DNA of 64,000 bases from Simiduia sp. 21SJ11W-1 (GTDB lineage: Bacteria; Pseudomonadota; Gammaproteobacteria; Pseudomonadales; Cellvibrionaceae): NCBI RefSeq assembly GCF_024138675.1, contig NZ_CP090959.1, positions 3,131,501 to 3,195,500 of the forward strand, written 5' to 3'. The notes beneath the pieces were generated by a model. The model saw only the letters and a program-made list of their open reading frames with translations. It made no database searches and had not been told where the DNA came from. The position numbers and the translations under genes were made by a program. This document shows positions 45,833-53,854 of this stretch, piece after piece (within the stretch, counting starts at the first letter, position 1; each line of letters begins with the position of its first letter).

Positions 45833-46738
45833 GTGGTAAACCACAGCCCCGAAACCCTGGTTAAATATTGCTCAGTAGCCACCGCCACAAAAATATTGGA
45901 GAGCCAGAGCTTGCGCTGGAGCGCGCCCAATTTATACGGCGACCCCTTCGAGCTGAATCATTTAACGGCCCTGAATTTCGACCCGCAATCCATTTTAAAT
46001 GCCGCCATCCAGGCGGCAACTGCAATGATCTTTGCCAAAGACGAACCCCGCGGGAGCGCGCCGCTGGCGGTTGTGATTCGCCGCTGGCGCGATGAAGAGC
46101 GCTTTCAGTCCCCCGATGAAGCGCTGGATGTGCTGCGTGAGCTGCTCTCGCAAATGGTGGATAACCGCCTGCAAGCGCTCGACACCCTCATGGCCGACTG
46201 GCGGAAATTCTGCCGCACCCTGCGCGTGTGCAGCTTTACCGCAAAGCCCGACAACCTGGCCGCCTGGACCCACTACGGCGATCACCACCGCGGCGTTGCC
46301 ATTCGCATGCAGTGCGGCGAGTTCACCTCGCTCACCAAGCCCCGGCAGGTTACCTACCGCCCCCAGCGCCCGGAAATCACCACCATGCAAGAGCAACTGG
46401 CGGTGGTACTCACCAACCAGGATTTTAAAGCGCAAGATCACTTTTTCGAAAAGTTCACCAACAAAGCCGTAAACTTTGCCCATGAAAACGAGTGGCGCTG
46501 TTTCCGCCAGGTGAAAGATGAAATAGGCCCGGAGGCCAAGCCCGAGCAAAGCTGGTTTGACGATGTGAAATTTGAGCGCAGCGATATCACCGCCGTTTAC
46601 TTTGGCGCCCTCACCGATCCGAAAGTAATGCGCGACATCTACGCCCTGGTGCAAGAAAAATACAGCCAGGCAAAAGTATTCCAGGCCAAGTCTACACCTG
46701 GCAAATACGACATAGAATTCAATCGCATCACCAGGTAG
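45833..46738 (+). CDS. DUF2971 family protein
   Basis: A 301-residue soluble protein. LVKYCSVATATKILESQSLRWSAPNLYGDPFELN is the DUF2971 N-terminal signature. CSFTAKPDNLAAWTHYGDHHRGVAIRM and NEWRCFRQVKD are the other conserved stretches, close to ADP-ribosyltransferase-like folds seen in defence or toxin contexts. Function is unknown. GTG 45833 is the start, preceded by GAGGA. Convergent with sbcB. Confidence 0.85.
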   Translation: MVNHSPETLVKYCSVATATKILESQSLRWSAPNLYGDPFELNHLTALNFDPQSILNAAIQAATAMIFAKDEPRGSAPLAVVIRRWRDEERFQSPDEALDVLRELLSQMVDNRLQALDTLMADWRKFCRTLRVCSFTAKPDNLAAWTHYGDHHRGVAIRMQCGEFTSLTKPRQVTYRPQRPEITTMQEQLAVVLTNQDFKAQDHFFEKFTNKAVNFAHENEWRCFRQVKDEIGPEAKPEQSWFDDVKFERSDITAVYFGALTDPKVMRDIYALVQEKYSQAKVFQAKSTPGKYDIEFNRITR

Positions 46739-46743
46739 CGCAA

Positions 46744-46770
46744 ACGGGCCGGCTGTTTACACCGGCCCGT
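46744..46770. terminator. bidirectional hairpin between convergent genes
   Basis: ACGGGCCGG (46744-46752) and CCGGCCCGT (46762-46770) form a perfect 9-bp stem in the 38-bp gap between the DUF2971 gene and sbcB. It lacks long T runs, but its placement suggests it ends both transcripts. Confidence 0.6.
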
Positions 46771-46776
46771 CACCAT

Positions 46777-48192
46777 TTACATCAGCCCGGCACCATAGGC
46801 TTCCAGACTATCCACAATGGCTTGGTCGCGCTCGCTGAGTTCAGGCCTTGCGCGCAGGCGCTCAAGCGTTTCAATAAAATCATCCAGCACCACAGAGGCA
46901 CCCGCCTCCGGATTGGTTAGCCGCTCGTACACCTGCTCTTGCCACCACAGCTGCTCATCGGGGGTTAAGGTCTCGGGAAAGTGGCGCGCGCGGTAGCGCC
47001 GCAAAATGGCATTTAAGCGCGCATCTTTAAATTCGATGGCCGCCAGCTGCTCTGGCGCCGCTTCACGCACGCGCGTCATGAGCGCGCGATCTTCATTGGG
47101 AATGAAGCCGCCGTAGAGTTGCTGCTCGGGATCTGCACTCGGCGGAAATTCCCGCCCGGAAAACACCTGGCGTAGCTTTTCATTCAGCTCTGCACTTTTT
47201 AACTGCGCCCAATGGCGCTCGCAATCGCCGCGGTTTATGTGCAGCCGCTCAGCCACGGGCGCAGTTAACATCGAAAGCGGCGCGAGCATGGGGCTTTTAT
47301 TGGCGTGTACAAGTTTCAACGGAATGCGGCTCGCACCGGCCGGCAGATCGGCCTCGCTCACAAACACCCGCGCGGCGATTTCTTCGGCAGACAGCGATAA
47401 CAAGGGTGCAGGGTCTACCGCAAGGTTGTACACAATCACCGCATTTTTATTCACCGGGTGGGGTGCCAGGGGCATGATCAAGGCCGTGCAGCCCTGCGCT
47501 GCGGGAAAGCGTGATGAGGTATGCAGCAACGGCTTTTTGTTAATCCAGTCAAACTGCGCCTGCACCGCCTGCTTGTGCCGCAGGCTGTAGGCGTAATCAT
47601 AAAGTTTGGGCTGCAGCTCGCGAATGCGCTTTGCCAGCGCGATGGTGGCGTATACGTCAGACAGGGCATCGTGCGCGCTTTCATGATTCAACCCGTTCGC
47701 AGCCGATAAATCTTCCAGCTTGAAACTGGGCGAACCATCTGGGTGTTTTGGCCACACCATGCCCTCGGGGCGCAGCGCGTACATCATGCGCACCACGTCG
47801 ATTAAATCCCAGCGGGAATTACCGTTTTTCCACTCCCGCTCGTAGGGATCGTAAAAATTGCGAAACAAGGTATAGCGCGTTACCTCGTCATCAAAACGCA
47901 AGCTGTTATAGCCCACGCCACAGGTGCCGGGCACGCTGAATTCCTGGTGGATGCGGGCAATAAATTCGGGCTCGCTTACGCCCTCTTGCGCCGCGTGCTG
48001 GGGCGTAATGCCGGTAATTAAACAGGCCTCGGGGCTTGGCAGCAGATCTTCGGTGGGGCGCGCGTAAATCATGAGCGGCTCACCCATAATATTTAACGCC
48101 TCATCGGTGCGCACGCCGGCAAATTGTGCCGGGCGATCGGCGGCGGGGTTTGCGCCCCAGGTTTCATAGTCGTGCCAATACAGGCTGTTCAT
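46777..48192 (-). CDS. sbcB: exodeoxyribonuclease I
   Basis: A 471-residue 3'-5' single-strand DNA exonuclease. The DEDDh active site is visible: HDYETWG near the start, GYNSLRFDDEV and ESAHDALSDVYATI. The C-terminal half carries the SH3-like and helical domains that bind SSB. The start is ATG 48192, eight bases after AAGGA; a TTG two codons upstream is possible. Divergent from the carbonic anhydrase gene. Confidence 0.95.
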   Translation of the reverse strand: MNSLYWHDYETWGANPAADRPAQFAGVRTDEALNIMGEPLMIYARPTEDLLPSPEACLITGITPQHAAQEGVSEPEFIARIHQEFSVPGTCGVGYNSLRFDDEVTRYTLFRNFYDPYEREWKNGNSRWDLIDVVRMMYALRPEGMVWPKHPDGSPSFKLEDLSAANGLNHESAHDALSDVYATIALAKRIRELQPKLYDYAYSLRHKQAVQAQFDWINKKPLLHTSSRFPAAQGCTALIMPLAPHPVNKNAVIVYNLAVDPAPLLSLSAEEIAARVFVSEADLPAGASRIPLKLVHANKSPMLAPLSMLTAPVAERLHINRGDCERHWAQLKSAELNEKLRQVFSGREFPPSADPEQQLYGGFIPNEDRALMTRVREAAPEQLAAIEFKDARLNAILRRYRARHFPETLTPDEQLWWQEQVYERLTNPEAGASVVLDDFIETLERLRARPELSERDQAIVDSLEAYGAGLM

Positions 48193-48253
48193 GCGCAAAT
48201 TCCTTATGTTTTACCGAGCGGGCACTGTGCCAAGGAAGGCTATGATAGCGCAA

Positions 48254-48297
48254 TTAAGTTGATATATACTTCGCCAAATTTCGCCAAACCAACTTAA
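48254..48297 (+). promoter_or_regulatory. inverted repeat in the carbonic anhydrase leader
   Basis: TTAAGTTG (48254-48261) and CAACTTAA (48290-48297) could form an 8-bp stem ending four bases before the start codon. No Shine-Dalgarno sequence is visible, and the loop holds a CGCCAAATTT direct repeat. It may influence initiation or be a protein-binding site. Confidence 0.35.
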
Positions 48298-48301
48298 AAA
48301 A

Positions 48302-48952
48302 ATGACTAAATTAGACGCTTTATTCGAAAAAAATAACCGTTGGGCCGAAGCGATAAAGGCCGAAGACCCGGATTTTTTTGCCAAGCTTTCCAACCAGCAA
48401 GACCCGGATTACTTGTGGATTGGCTGCTCGGACAGCCGCGTGCCCGCCAACCAGATTGTGGGCATGATGCCCGGTGAATTGTTTGTACACCGCAATGTGG
48501 CCAACGTGGTGCTGCACACCGATCTCAACTGCCTGTCTGTCATTCAATACGCCGTAGAAGTGCTGAAGGTAGACCATATCATGGTGGTAGGACACTACGG
48601 CTGTGGCGGCGTGGCGGCGTCCTTGCAAAATCAGCAGCTGGGAGTGATAGACCTGTGGATTCGCAACATCCGCGACATCTACTACGCCAACCGCGAGGAA
48701 ATTGATACGCTGCCCACCCAGCAAGCGCGGGTCGATCGCCTGTGCGAATTAAACGTCATGCAGCAAGTTCAGCAGGTAAGCCGCACCAACGTTGTACAAA
48801 ACGCCTGGGCCCGCGGCCAGGCGCTTTCGGTGCACGGCTGGATTTACGGCGTGGGCGATGGCCTGCTGAAAAACCTGATAGACCCGATTACCGGTATTGA
48901 GCAAATTCCCGAGCAGTACCGCGTGTTTAAAATCGGCCAACCTGTTAAGTAG
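48302..48952 (+). CDS. can: beta-class carbonic anhydrase
   Basis: A 216-residue enzyme interconverting CO2 and bicarbonate. Zinc ligands and catalytic dyad sit exactly where they do in the E. coli enzyme: Cys42, Asp44 and Arg46 (CSDSR), His98 and Cys101 (GHYGCGG). It would supply bicarbonate for carbamoyl-phosphate and fatty-acid synthesis. The start has no visible Shine-Dalgarno site. Confidence 0.97.
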   Translation: MTKLDALFEKNNRWAEAIKAEDPDFFAKLSNQQDPDYLWIGCSDSRVPANQIVGMMPGELFVHRNVANVVLHTDLNCLSVIQYAVEVLKVDHIMVVGHYGCGGVAASLQNQQLGVIDLWIRNIRDIYYANREEIDTLPTQQARVDRLCELNVMQQVQQVSRTNVVQNAWARGQALSVHGWIYGVGDGLLKNLIDPITGIEQIPEQYRVFKIGQPVK

Positions 48953-48958
48953 TTTGGG

Positions 48959-49432
48959 CTAATCTTCTACCCACACCCGGTCGGCGCCAGTAAACTCTGG
49001 CGCCTGCACCGAAAGCACCTTCAGTGGCTCTGCAGATAACACCTTCACGCCATGCACCGCAGCCACCGGCACCTGCACAAAATCACCAGCTGAAATTACA
49101 AAGCGCTGATCACCCACCCGCATTTCACCGCGCCCGGCCAATACGTAAATGGTTTCAGTGTGGGTTAAGTGCTTGTGCGGGCGCACCTCATTGGCAATAA
49201 AAATCAGAAATTGGCTGGCATTGGCATCTGAGGCCAAAGGCACCACCTCCAGGGGATTCCGGGTGGAAGGAGTGATTGCATGCAGGTTTATGGGTGTGGG
49301 CCTTGTAACGGGCGCGGCCTGCTCATCTGCGTAAACAAGCTGTGAAAAACCTGCCCCACTCGCCAGCAGTGCGGCCAAAAGTCGGCCAGCCCAAAACCCT
49401 TGCACAGATTTACCGAGCGCCAGTATGTTCAT
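48959..49432 (-). CDS. secreted cupin-domain protein
   Basis: A 157-residue protein started at ATG 49432, with GAGGA in good position. A signal peptide of about 35 residues precedes a single cupin domain. KHLTHTETIYVLAGRGEMRVGDQRFVISAGDFVQVP contains the two cupin motifs with His and Glu metal ligands, followed by AVHGVKVLSAEPLKVLSV. Cupins of this form bind a metal and often sugars or small acids. The specific role is unknown. Convergent with can. Confidence 0.85.
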   Translation of the reverse strand: MNILALGKSVQGFWAGRLLAALLASGAGFSQLVYADEQAAPVTRPTPINLHAITPSTRNPLEVVPLASDANASQFLIFIANEVRPHKHLTHTETIYVLAGRGEMRVGDQRFVISAGDFVQVPVAAVHGVKVLSAEPLKVLSVQAPEFTGADRVWVED

Positions 49433-49494
49433 CAACCCTTCCTCACGGTCTAGTAAGCACCACACAGGCTTTGCAATTTACCATGCCCAAGCCC

Positions 49495-49866
49495 CTAGCG
49501 GGCAATTCGCACGGCCGTAATTTCTGCGTAGCCATTGAGCTCGCACCGGCCAGAGGTGTGCACTTGCACCGGCAACTCCTGCGCCATGGCCATGAGTAGG
49601 GTGTCGAATATAAAACCTGCGCCGTTGGCGGAGTAATCCTGAAAATAGCTGTGGCCAGATTTACAGCTGTGCGCTTCATCCAAATGCACGCGCAGCACAT
49701 AGCGACGCTGAGCGGTGGGCTCTAGCGAATGTACAAGTGCCGCCTGCGACCAACCGGCTCTTCCTGCAAGGGCAGGCTCAGCCAACACACAAAGCCCAAA
49801 AAACAGCCCGCCAATGAGGCCACTTACGGGCTTATCTATGAATAAATTTCTTGTTGCTGCCCCCAT
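49495..49866 (-). CDS. small secreted protein of unknown function
   Basis: A 123-residue exported protein with a signal peptide ending near AEPALA. The mature 88 residues have two cysteines (HSCKSG and SGRCEL) and a pattern of small beta strands with a central helix (FIFDTLLMAMAQELPVQVH). Similar short secreted proteins are common in gammaproteobacteria, some annotated as small OB-fold-like proteins, but I cannot name the family. It sits on the minus strand next to the cupin gene, with a 62-bp gap. Confidence 0.65.
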   Translation of the reverse strand: MGAATRNLFIDKPVSGLIGGLFFGLCVLAEPALAGRAGWSQAALVHSLEPTAQRRYVLRVHLDEAHSCKSGHSYFQDYSANGAGFIFDTLLMAMAQELPVQVHTSGRCELNGYAEITAVRIAR

Positions 49867-50003
49867 ACGGCCTCCCGTTTAGACACTGAGTTATTTTCAC
49901 AGGCCTGGCAATAGCGTTGCACTCGAACGCACGACCTGCGTCACAATCTCAAACAGCCTAGCAGGGCGAAGCTTACTGGCAGCTGAACAAACGCCTGAAA
50001 TAA

Positions 50004-50033
50004 AAACGGCCCACGCCAGGGCGTGGGCCGTTC
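50004..50033 (-). terminator. rho-independent terminator of the DUF3192 gene
   Basis: AACGGCCCACGC and its complement form a 12-bp stem with a 4-base loop, followed on the minus strand by five T. It is 44 bp beyond the stop codon. Confidence 0.88.
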
Positions 50034-50076
50034 GGTTTCACACTGAAAACTTAACGCATTGCGCGGGTATAAATAC

Positions 50077-50463
50077 TCAGGGTTTCACAATTTCGTTGTA
50101 TGAAGGTTCACCCCAACCAACCAGCACGCCGTTTTTAAACACCAGAGGTGTGCACTCGTCTTTGGTGGTAATGCCGTCTTCTTGTTGGCGCTGCGTGCGA
50201 TAAAACAACACGCGATACTGGCCATCAGCACGGCTATAGCCTTCGCTGAAATCCGGCTTACCCAATTGTTCGCGCACCAGCGCCTCTTGGGTATCAACCA
50301 CCAGGCTTGAAATAATATCGCGATTTTTAACTTCGCGCTTACCCCAATCGCTGTGGTATTCACCGTCTTTACCCACGTTAATGACACAGGCGCTCAAACC
50401 CAGCACCATCACCATGGCCAACATCCGCGTTACGTAGCGCTTAAATTTCATGTAGTTGTGCAT
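50077..50463 (-). CDS. DUF3192 family lipoprotein
   Basis: A 128-residue lipoprotein with an LSAC lipobox. The mature part has the DUF3192 pattern: DWGKREVKNRD, VREQLGKPDFSEGY, VLFYRTQR and DGITTKDECTPLVFKNGVLVGWG. The fold is related to SmpA/OmlA-like lipoproteins. Start is taken as ATG 50463, with GGGGAA nearby; ATG 50451 is an alternative. Function is unknown. Confidence 0.87.
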   Translation of the reverse strand: MHNYMKFKRYVTRMLAMVMVLGLSACVINVGKDGEYHSDWGKREVKNRDIISSLVVDTQEALVREQLGKPDFSEGYSRADGQYRVLFYRTQRQQEDGITTKDECTPLVFKNGVLVGWGEPSYNEIVKP

Positions 50464-50958
50464 TTTATGTAGTTCCCCAATTCACACTGTAAGTTGGCAG
50501 CCATAGTACTGCGGCAAATACCTTTACCACAGCCGGCTCAACGCGAATCTCCATCCGTTTAACGCAGCACTTTCGGCTTAACTTAAATCGCAGCTATTCC
50601 ATCGCATGCTACTTTTCTAACCTAATCACTGAGCTGCAACCATGCCAATGAGGGTGTTGGATGAGTTTACAAGGCGCCGCGCAATTTCTACGCCGGAAAT
50701 GCCGCGGCACAAACGTACCACCTGACAAAAAAAGACTGATTTACAAGGGTATATGATTGATTCAAGCCCCGCACAAGCAATTAATGCTGCATTCTGCCCA
50801 CACCTGCGTGCTATTGCGAAACCTTGGCCGCAGGCATCAAGCAAAGCGCGCCAATTGCACGCGCCCCTGTGTCGGCATTTCTGACAACTAACAAAAACTC
50901 AACGCAAAGCACGGGCAAAATTCGCCTAATCCTCAGCCTGTGGCGCCGCATTGGAAAC
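50464..50958. other. intergenic region upstream of the PEP-CTERM gene
   Basis: About 500 bp with no convincing gene. It contains TGTC-N9-GACA, an inverted repeat at 50870-50886, about 73 bp before the sigma-54 promoter, where an activator of that promoter could bind. The 72-codon open frame on the minus strand has no ribosome site or recognisable content. Confidence 0.45.
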
Positions 50959-50974
50959 TGGTGCGCTTCTTGCT
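50959..50974 (+). promoter_or_regulatory. sigma-54 promoter of the PEP-CTERM gene
   Basis: TGGTGCG-CTTC-TTGCT fits the -24/-12 consensus TGGCACG-N4-TTGCW with GG and GC dinucleotides exactly 12 bases apart and a perfect -12 element. Transcription would begin near 50985, 33 bp before the start codon. PEP-CTERM protein genes in other bacteria are known to be driven by RpoN with the PrsK/PrsR two-component system, which fits. Confidence 0.72.
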
Positions 50975-51017
50975 TTAACGCGAGTGCTTGTTAATTTTCT
51001 ACTAAAGGATGACGAAC

Positions 51018-51641
51018 ATGTTTAAAAAAGGAACCCTGGGCCTGTTAATGGCTGCAGCAGTTGGCTTAAGCACACAGGCTAACGCCACCCCCATCGCTAT
51101 GGGCCAAATTATTGATGGCACCACCTTCGGCAGCAACGATGCATTCCAGTTTTTCAATGCCTCGGATGCCGGTGAGAAAATTGTGTCGCTCACGTGGGAT
51201 CTAACCCCCATCGCCGCGTTTTTTGACTCAACCAATAGTTCACCAGGTGTAAGCTCAAGCCCGCTTACCTTGGGCTCTGGCGACGCAGTGGGTCACCACT
51301 TCCCCACCAACGCGGCACTCGATGGCACCAGCACGCTCACCGTGACCTTTGATCACTTTGATGCCGGCGAAATGTTCAGCTTTGGCGTAGATACCGATTT
51401 CTTCAGCAACCCAGATGGCTTTGGCCTGACCGGTGCGCAATTTATCGGTGCAACTGCCACCGCCATTTTCTCGAACGGCATGGCGCGCACGGGCACTTAT
51501 GTAGCGTCTGATAAGAGCGGTTACGGTTCAATGGTATTCATTGACATTCCCACCAGCGTGCCAGAACCCGGCTCACTGGCCATTCTGGGCCTGGGCTTGA
51601 TCGGTTTGGGCTTTGCCCGCCGCCAGGCAAAAAAGGCGTAA
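51018..51641 (+). CDS. PEP-CTERM sorting domain protein
   Basis: A 207-residue secreted protein. Signal peptide ends near ANA. The mature part is beta-rich, Thr/Ser/Gly-rich and cysteine-free, as usual for PEP-CTERM proteins of biofilm or floc matrices. The C terminus is VPEPGSLAILGLGLIGLGFARRQ: the PEP motif, a membrane helix and basic residues. Exosortase (EpsH/XrtA) would cut at the PEP motif; no exosortase is in the window. Start is ATG 51018, eight bases after AAAGGA; an ATG three codons earlier overlaps that site. Confidence 0.93.
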   Translation: MFKKGTLGLLMAAAVGLSTQANATPIAMGQIIDGTTFGSNDAFQFFNASDAGEKIVSLTWDLTPIAAFFDSTNSSPGVSSSPLTLGSGDAVGHHFPTNAALDGTSTLTVTFDHFDAGEMFSFGVDTDFFSNPDGFGLTGAQFIGATATAIFSNGMARTGTYVASDKSGYGSMVFIDIPTSVPEPGSLAILGLGLIGLGFARRQAKKA

Positions 51642-51646
51642 TGCAG

Positions 51647-51691
51647 CACCCATAAAAAAAGCCCGGCATTGCCGGGCTTTTTTTATGGGTG
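51647..51691. terminator. bidirectional terminator between PEP-CTERM gene and fumarase gene
   Basis: A perfect 21-bp stem (51647-51667 with 51671-51691) has a GC-rich core GCCCGGC flanked by A7 on one side and T7 on the other, so it works as an intrinsic terminator for both convergent genes. Confidence 0.95.
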
Positions 51692-51696
51692 AGAGA

Positions 51697-53214
51697 TTAT
51701 TTGACTTCCACCACACCTTCTTCAATTTTTGCCTGCCAGATTTTCGGGCCGGTGAGGTGCACCGATTCGCCGTTGGTATCTACCGCGACGGTAACTGGCA
51801 TGTCTTCTACTTCAAACTCGTAAATGGCCTCCATGCCAAGTTCCGGGAAGCCCAGCACTTTGGACGACTTAATGGCTTTCGATACGAGGTAGGCAGAACC
51901 ACCTACAGCCATTAGGTAGACGGCTTTGTTATCGCGTATGGCCTCAATGGCCGCAGGCCCCCGCTCGGCTTTACCAATCATGCCCAGCAAACCTGTTTGC
52001 TCGAGCATGGTGCGGGTGAATTTATCCATGCGGGTGGCAGTGGTGGGGCCTGCCGGGCCAACCACTTCATCGCCCACCGGGTCTACCGGGCCCACGTAGT
52101 AGATGAAGCGGCCTTTCAGGTCTACCGGGAGCGGCTCGCCTTTGGCAATTAAATCTACCATTTTTTTGTGGGCGGCATCGCGGCCGGTAAGCATTTTGCC
52201 AGATAACAAAATGGTTTCACCCGGCGCCCACTGGAGCACATCTTCTTTGGTGACGGTATCCAGGTTTACCCGGCGTACGCTGTCGCCCACTTCCCAGGCA
52301 ATTTCAGGGTAGTTGTCGAGCGACGGCGGCGTTTGGTGCACGGGGCCTGAGCCATCCAACACAAACTTGGTTAAACGGGTGGCGGCGCAGTTGGGAATAA
52401 TGGCCACGGGTTTGTTGGCGGCGTGGGTGGGCATGTCTTTCACTTTAATATCGAGCACAGTGGTTAAACCGCCCAGGCCCTGGGCGCCAATGCCCAGCTT
52501 GTTCACCTTTTCAAACAGCTCCAAACGCAGCTCTTCAGCGCGATTAGTAGCTCCACGTGCTTGCAGCTCTTGAATGTCGATAGGCTCCAGCAGTGATTCT
52601 TTGGCCAGTGCCATGGCTTTATCGGCGGTGCCGCCAATGCCGATGCCCAAAATGCCCGGCGGGCACCAGCCAGCGCCCATTTGCGGTACCACCGAGAGCA
52701 CCCAGTCCACAATGGAATCCGAGGGGTTCAGCATGGCGAACTTGGTTTTGGCTTCACTACCGCCGCCTTTGGCCACCACGTGCACTTCTACTTTATCGCC
52801 CGGCACCACTTTGTAGGTGATCATGGCCGGGGTGTTGTCGCCGGTATTTTTACGGGCGCCGTCTGGGTCTGCCAATACCGAGGCGCGCAGCACGTTATCT
52901 GGGTGCTTATAGGCACGGCGCACACCTTCGTTAACCATGTCTTCCACCGACATATCGCCTTGCCACTGCACGTTCATGCCAATTTTCAAAAACACCGAGA
53001 CAATGCCTGTGTCTTGGCAAATCGGGCGGTGGCCGGTGGCGCACATGCGCGAATTGATCAGTATCTGCGCCATGGCATCTTTCGCGGCCTTGCTCTGCTC
53101 GCGCTCGTAGGCTTGATGCACCGCCTGAATGAAATCTTTGGGGTGGTAGTAAGAAATAAATTGCAATGCGTCGGCAACGCTTTCGATCAGGTCATCCTGG
53201 CGAATCACGGTCAT
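51697..53214 (-). CDS. fumA: fumarate hydratase class I
   Basis: A 505-residue iron-sulfur fumarase of the TCA cycle. Three cluster cysteines lie in RPICQDTG, AGWCPPGI and IPNCAAT. N-terminal alpha and C-terminal beta domains are fused in one chain. The start is ATG 53214 (MTVIRQDD); the frame open to 53316 has no family sequence before it. Being oxygen-sensitive, the enzyme fits near sodB, but the two are 1.5 kb apart and not one operon. The ribosome site (GAGAG) is weak. Confidence 0.95.
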   Translation of the reverse strand: MTVIRQDDLIESVADALQFISYYHPKDFIQAVHQAYEREQSKAAKDAMAQILINSRMCATGHRPICQDTGIVSVFLKIGMNVQWQGDMSVEDMVNEGVRRAYKHPDNVLRASVLADPDGARKNTGDNTPAMITYKVVPGDKVEVHVVAKGGGSEAKTKFAMLNPSDSIVDWVLSVVPQMGAGWCPPGILGIGIGGTADKAMALAKESLLEPIDIQELQARGATNRAEELRLELFEKVNKLGIGAQGLGGLTTVLDIKVKDMPTHAANKPVAIIPNCAATRLTKFVLDGSGPVHQTPPSLDNYPEIAWEVGDSVRRVNLDTVTKEDVLQWAPGETILLSGKMLTGRDAAHKKMVDLIAKGEPLPVDLKGRFIYYVGPVDPVGDEVVGPAGPTTATRMDKFTRTMLEQTGLLGMIGKAERGPAAIEAIRDNKAVYLMAVGGSAYLVSKAIKSSKVLGFPELGMEAIYEFEVEDMPVTVAVDTNGESVHLTGPKIWQAKIEEGVVEVK

Positions 53215-53642
53215 GTGTCTGCTCTCGTCATGGGCTGGGGTATAGAGGCGAATTCTACACCATGGCAGGCAGCTGAAAAACGCCGGGGGCAAGCAGTGGG
53301 CTGCCATACCCCACATCTAGCGAGTGATCTGCAATCACACACAAGTATCAGCACATTTTGGGTTAGAGGCTTATTGCAATCACAAAATATGGGGCTAGAC
53401 TGGTTAAAGCGACCCAAGAGACGGAGCCCTTATGGCAAGCTCGCCGCCGGTGGTAATGGGTACAACCCGATTACCGGCACCGGCCAATCGCACATCACTC
53501 AGGCGTTTCGCTGCAGGTTTGCCCCACTCACCTGCACGCCGCCCCTCCCCCAACCACTTAGCCCGGCAGCCGGCATCAACCACCAACTGCCCCCCACGCC
53601 ACAAACACAACACAATAAAAACGCCAACCATTGGAGAGCACC
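53215..53642. other. intergenic region between fumarase and the zinc-ribbon gene
   Basis: About 430 bp holding the divergent promoters of the fumarase gene and the small Lar-like gene. Long open frames across it are out-of-frame shadows. No repeat or RNA was recognised. Confidence 0.45.
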
Positions 53643-53846
53643 ATGGCAACGTCTTTGTCACCTTGCCCTTATTGTCACAGCCAGCAATTGCACTTTGTGC
53701 ACCATTTGCTCACTCACGCCGTGTGCTGCGAACACTGCGGCGCCTGCGGGCCCAGCCAGCGGGAAATTGATGAAGCAGTGCATCTTTGGAATCTGGTGGC
53801 CCAGCTGCAGCAGAGCCAGAACCCGGCCCTTGAACGGGCCGGTTAA
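53643..53846 (+). CDS. Lar-like zinc-ribbon miniprotein
   Basis: A 67-residue protein. CPYC near the N terminus, then CCEHCGACGPS, forms a four-cysteine zinc ribbon, followed by an acidic helix EIDEAVHLWNLVAQL. This matches the restriction-alleviation (Lar) family pattern of CPFCG ... C-x2-CGA-x-GP ... A-x-x-WN. Lar proteins of phages and prophages reduce type I restriction; chromosomal forms may do something else. Start ATG 53643 follows GGAGAG; an ATG four codons upstream is possible. No phage genes adjoin it. Confidence 0.75.
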   Translation: MATSLSPCPYCHSQQLHFVHHLLTHAVCCEHCGACGPSQREIDEAVHLWNLVAQLQQSQNPALERAG

Positions 53847-53854
53847 AGGGCGTT

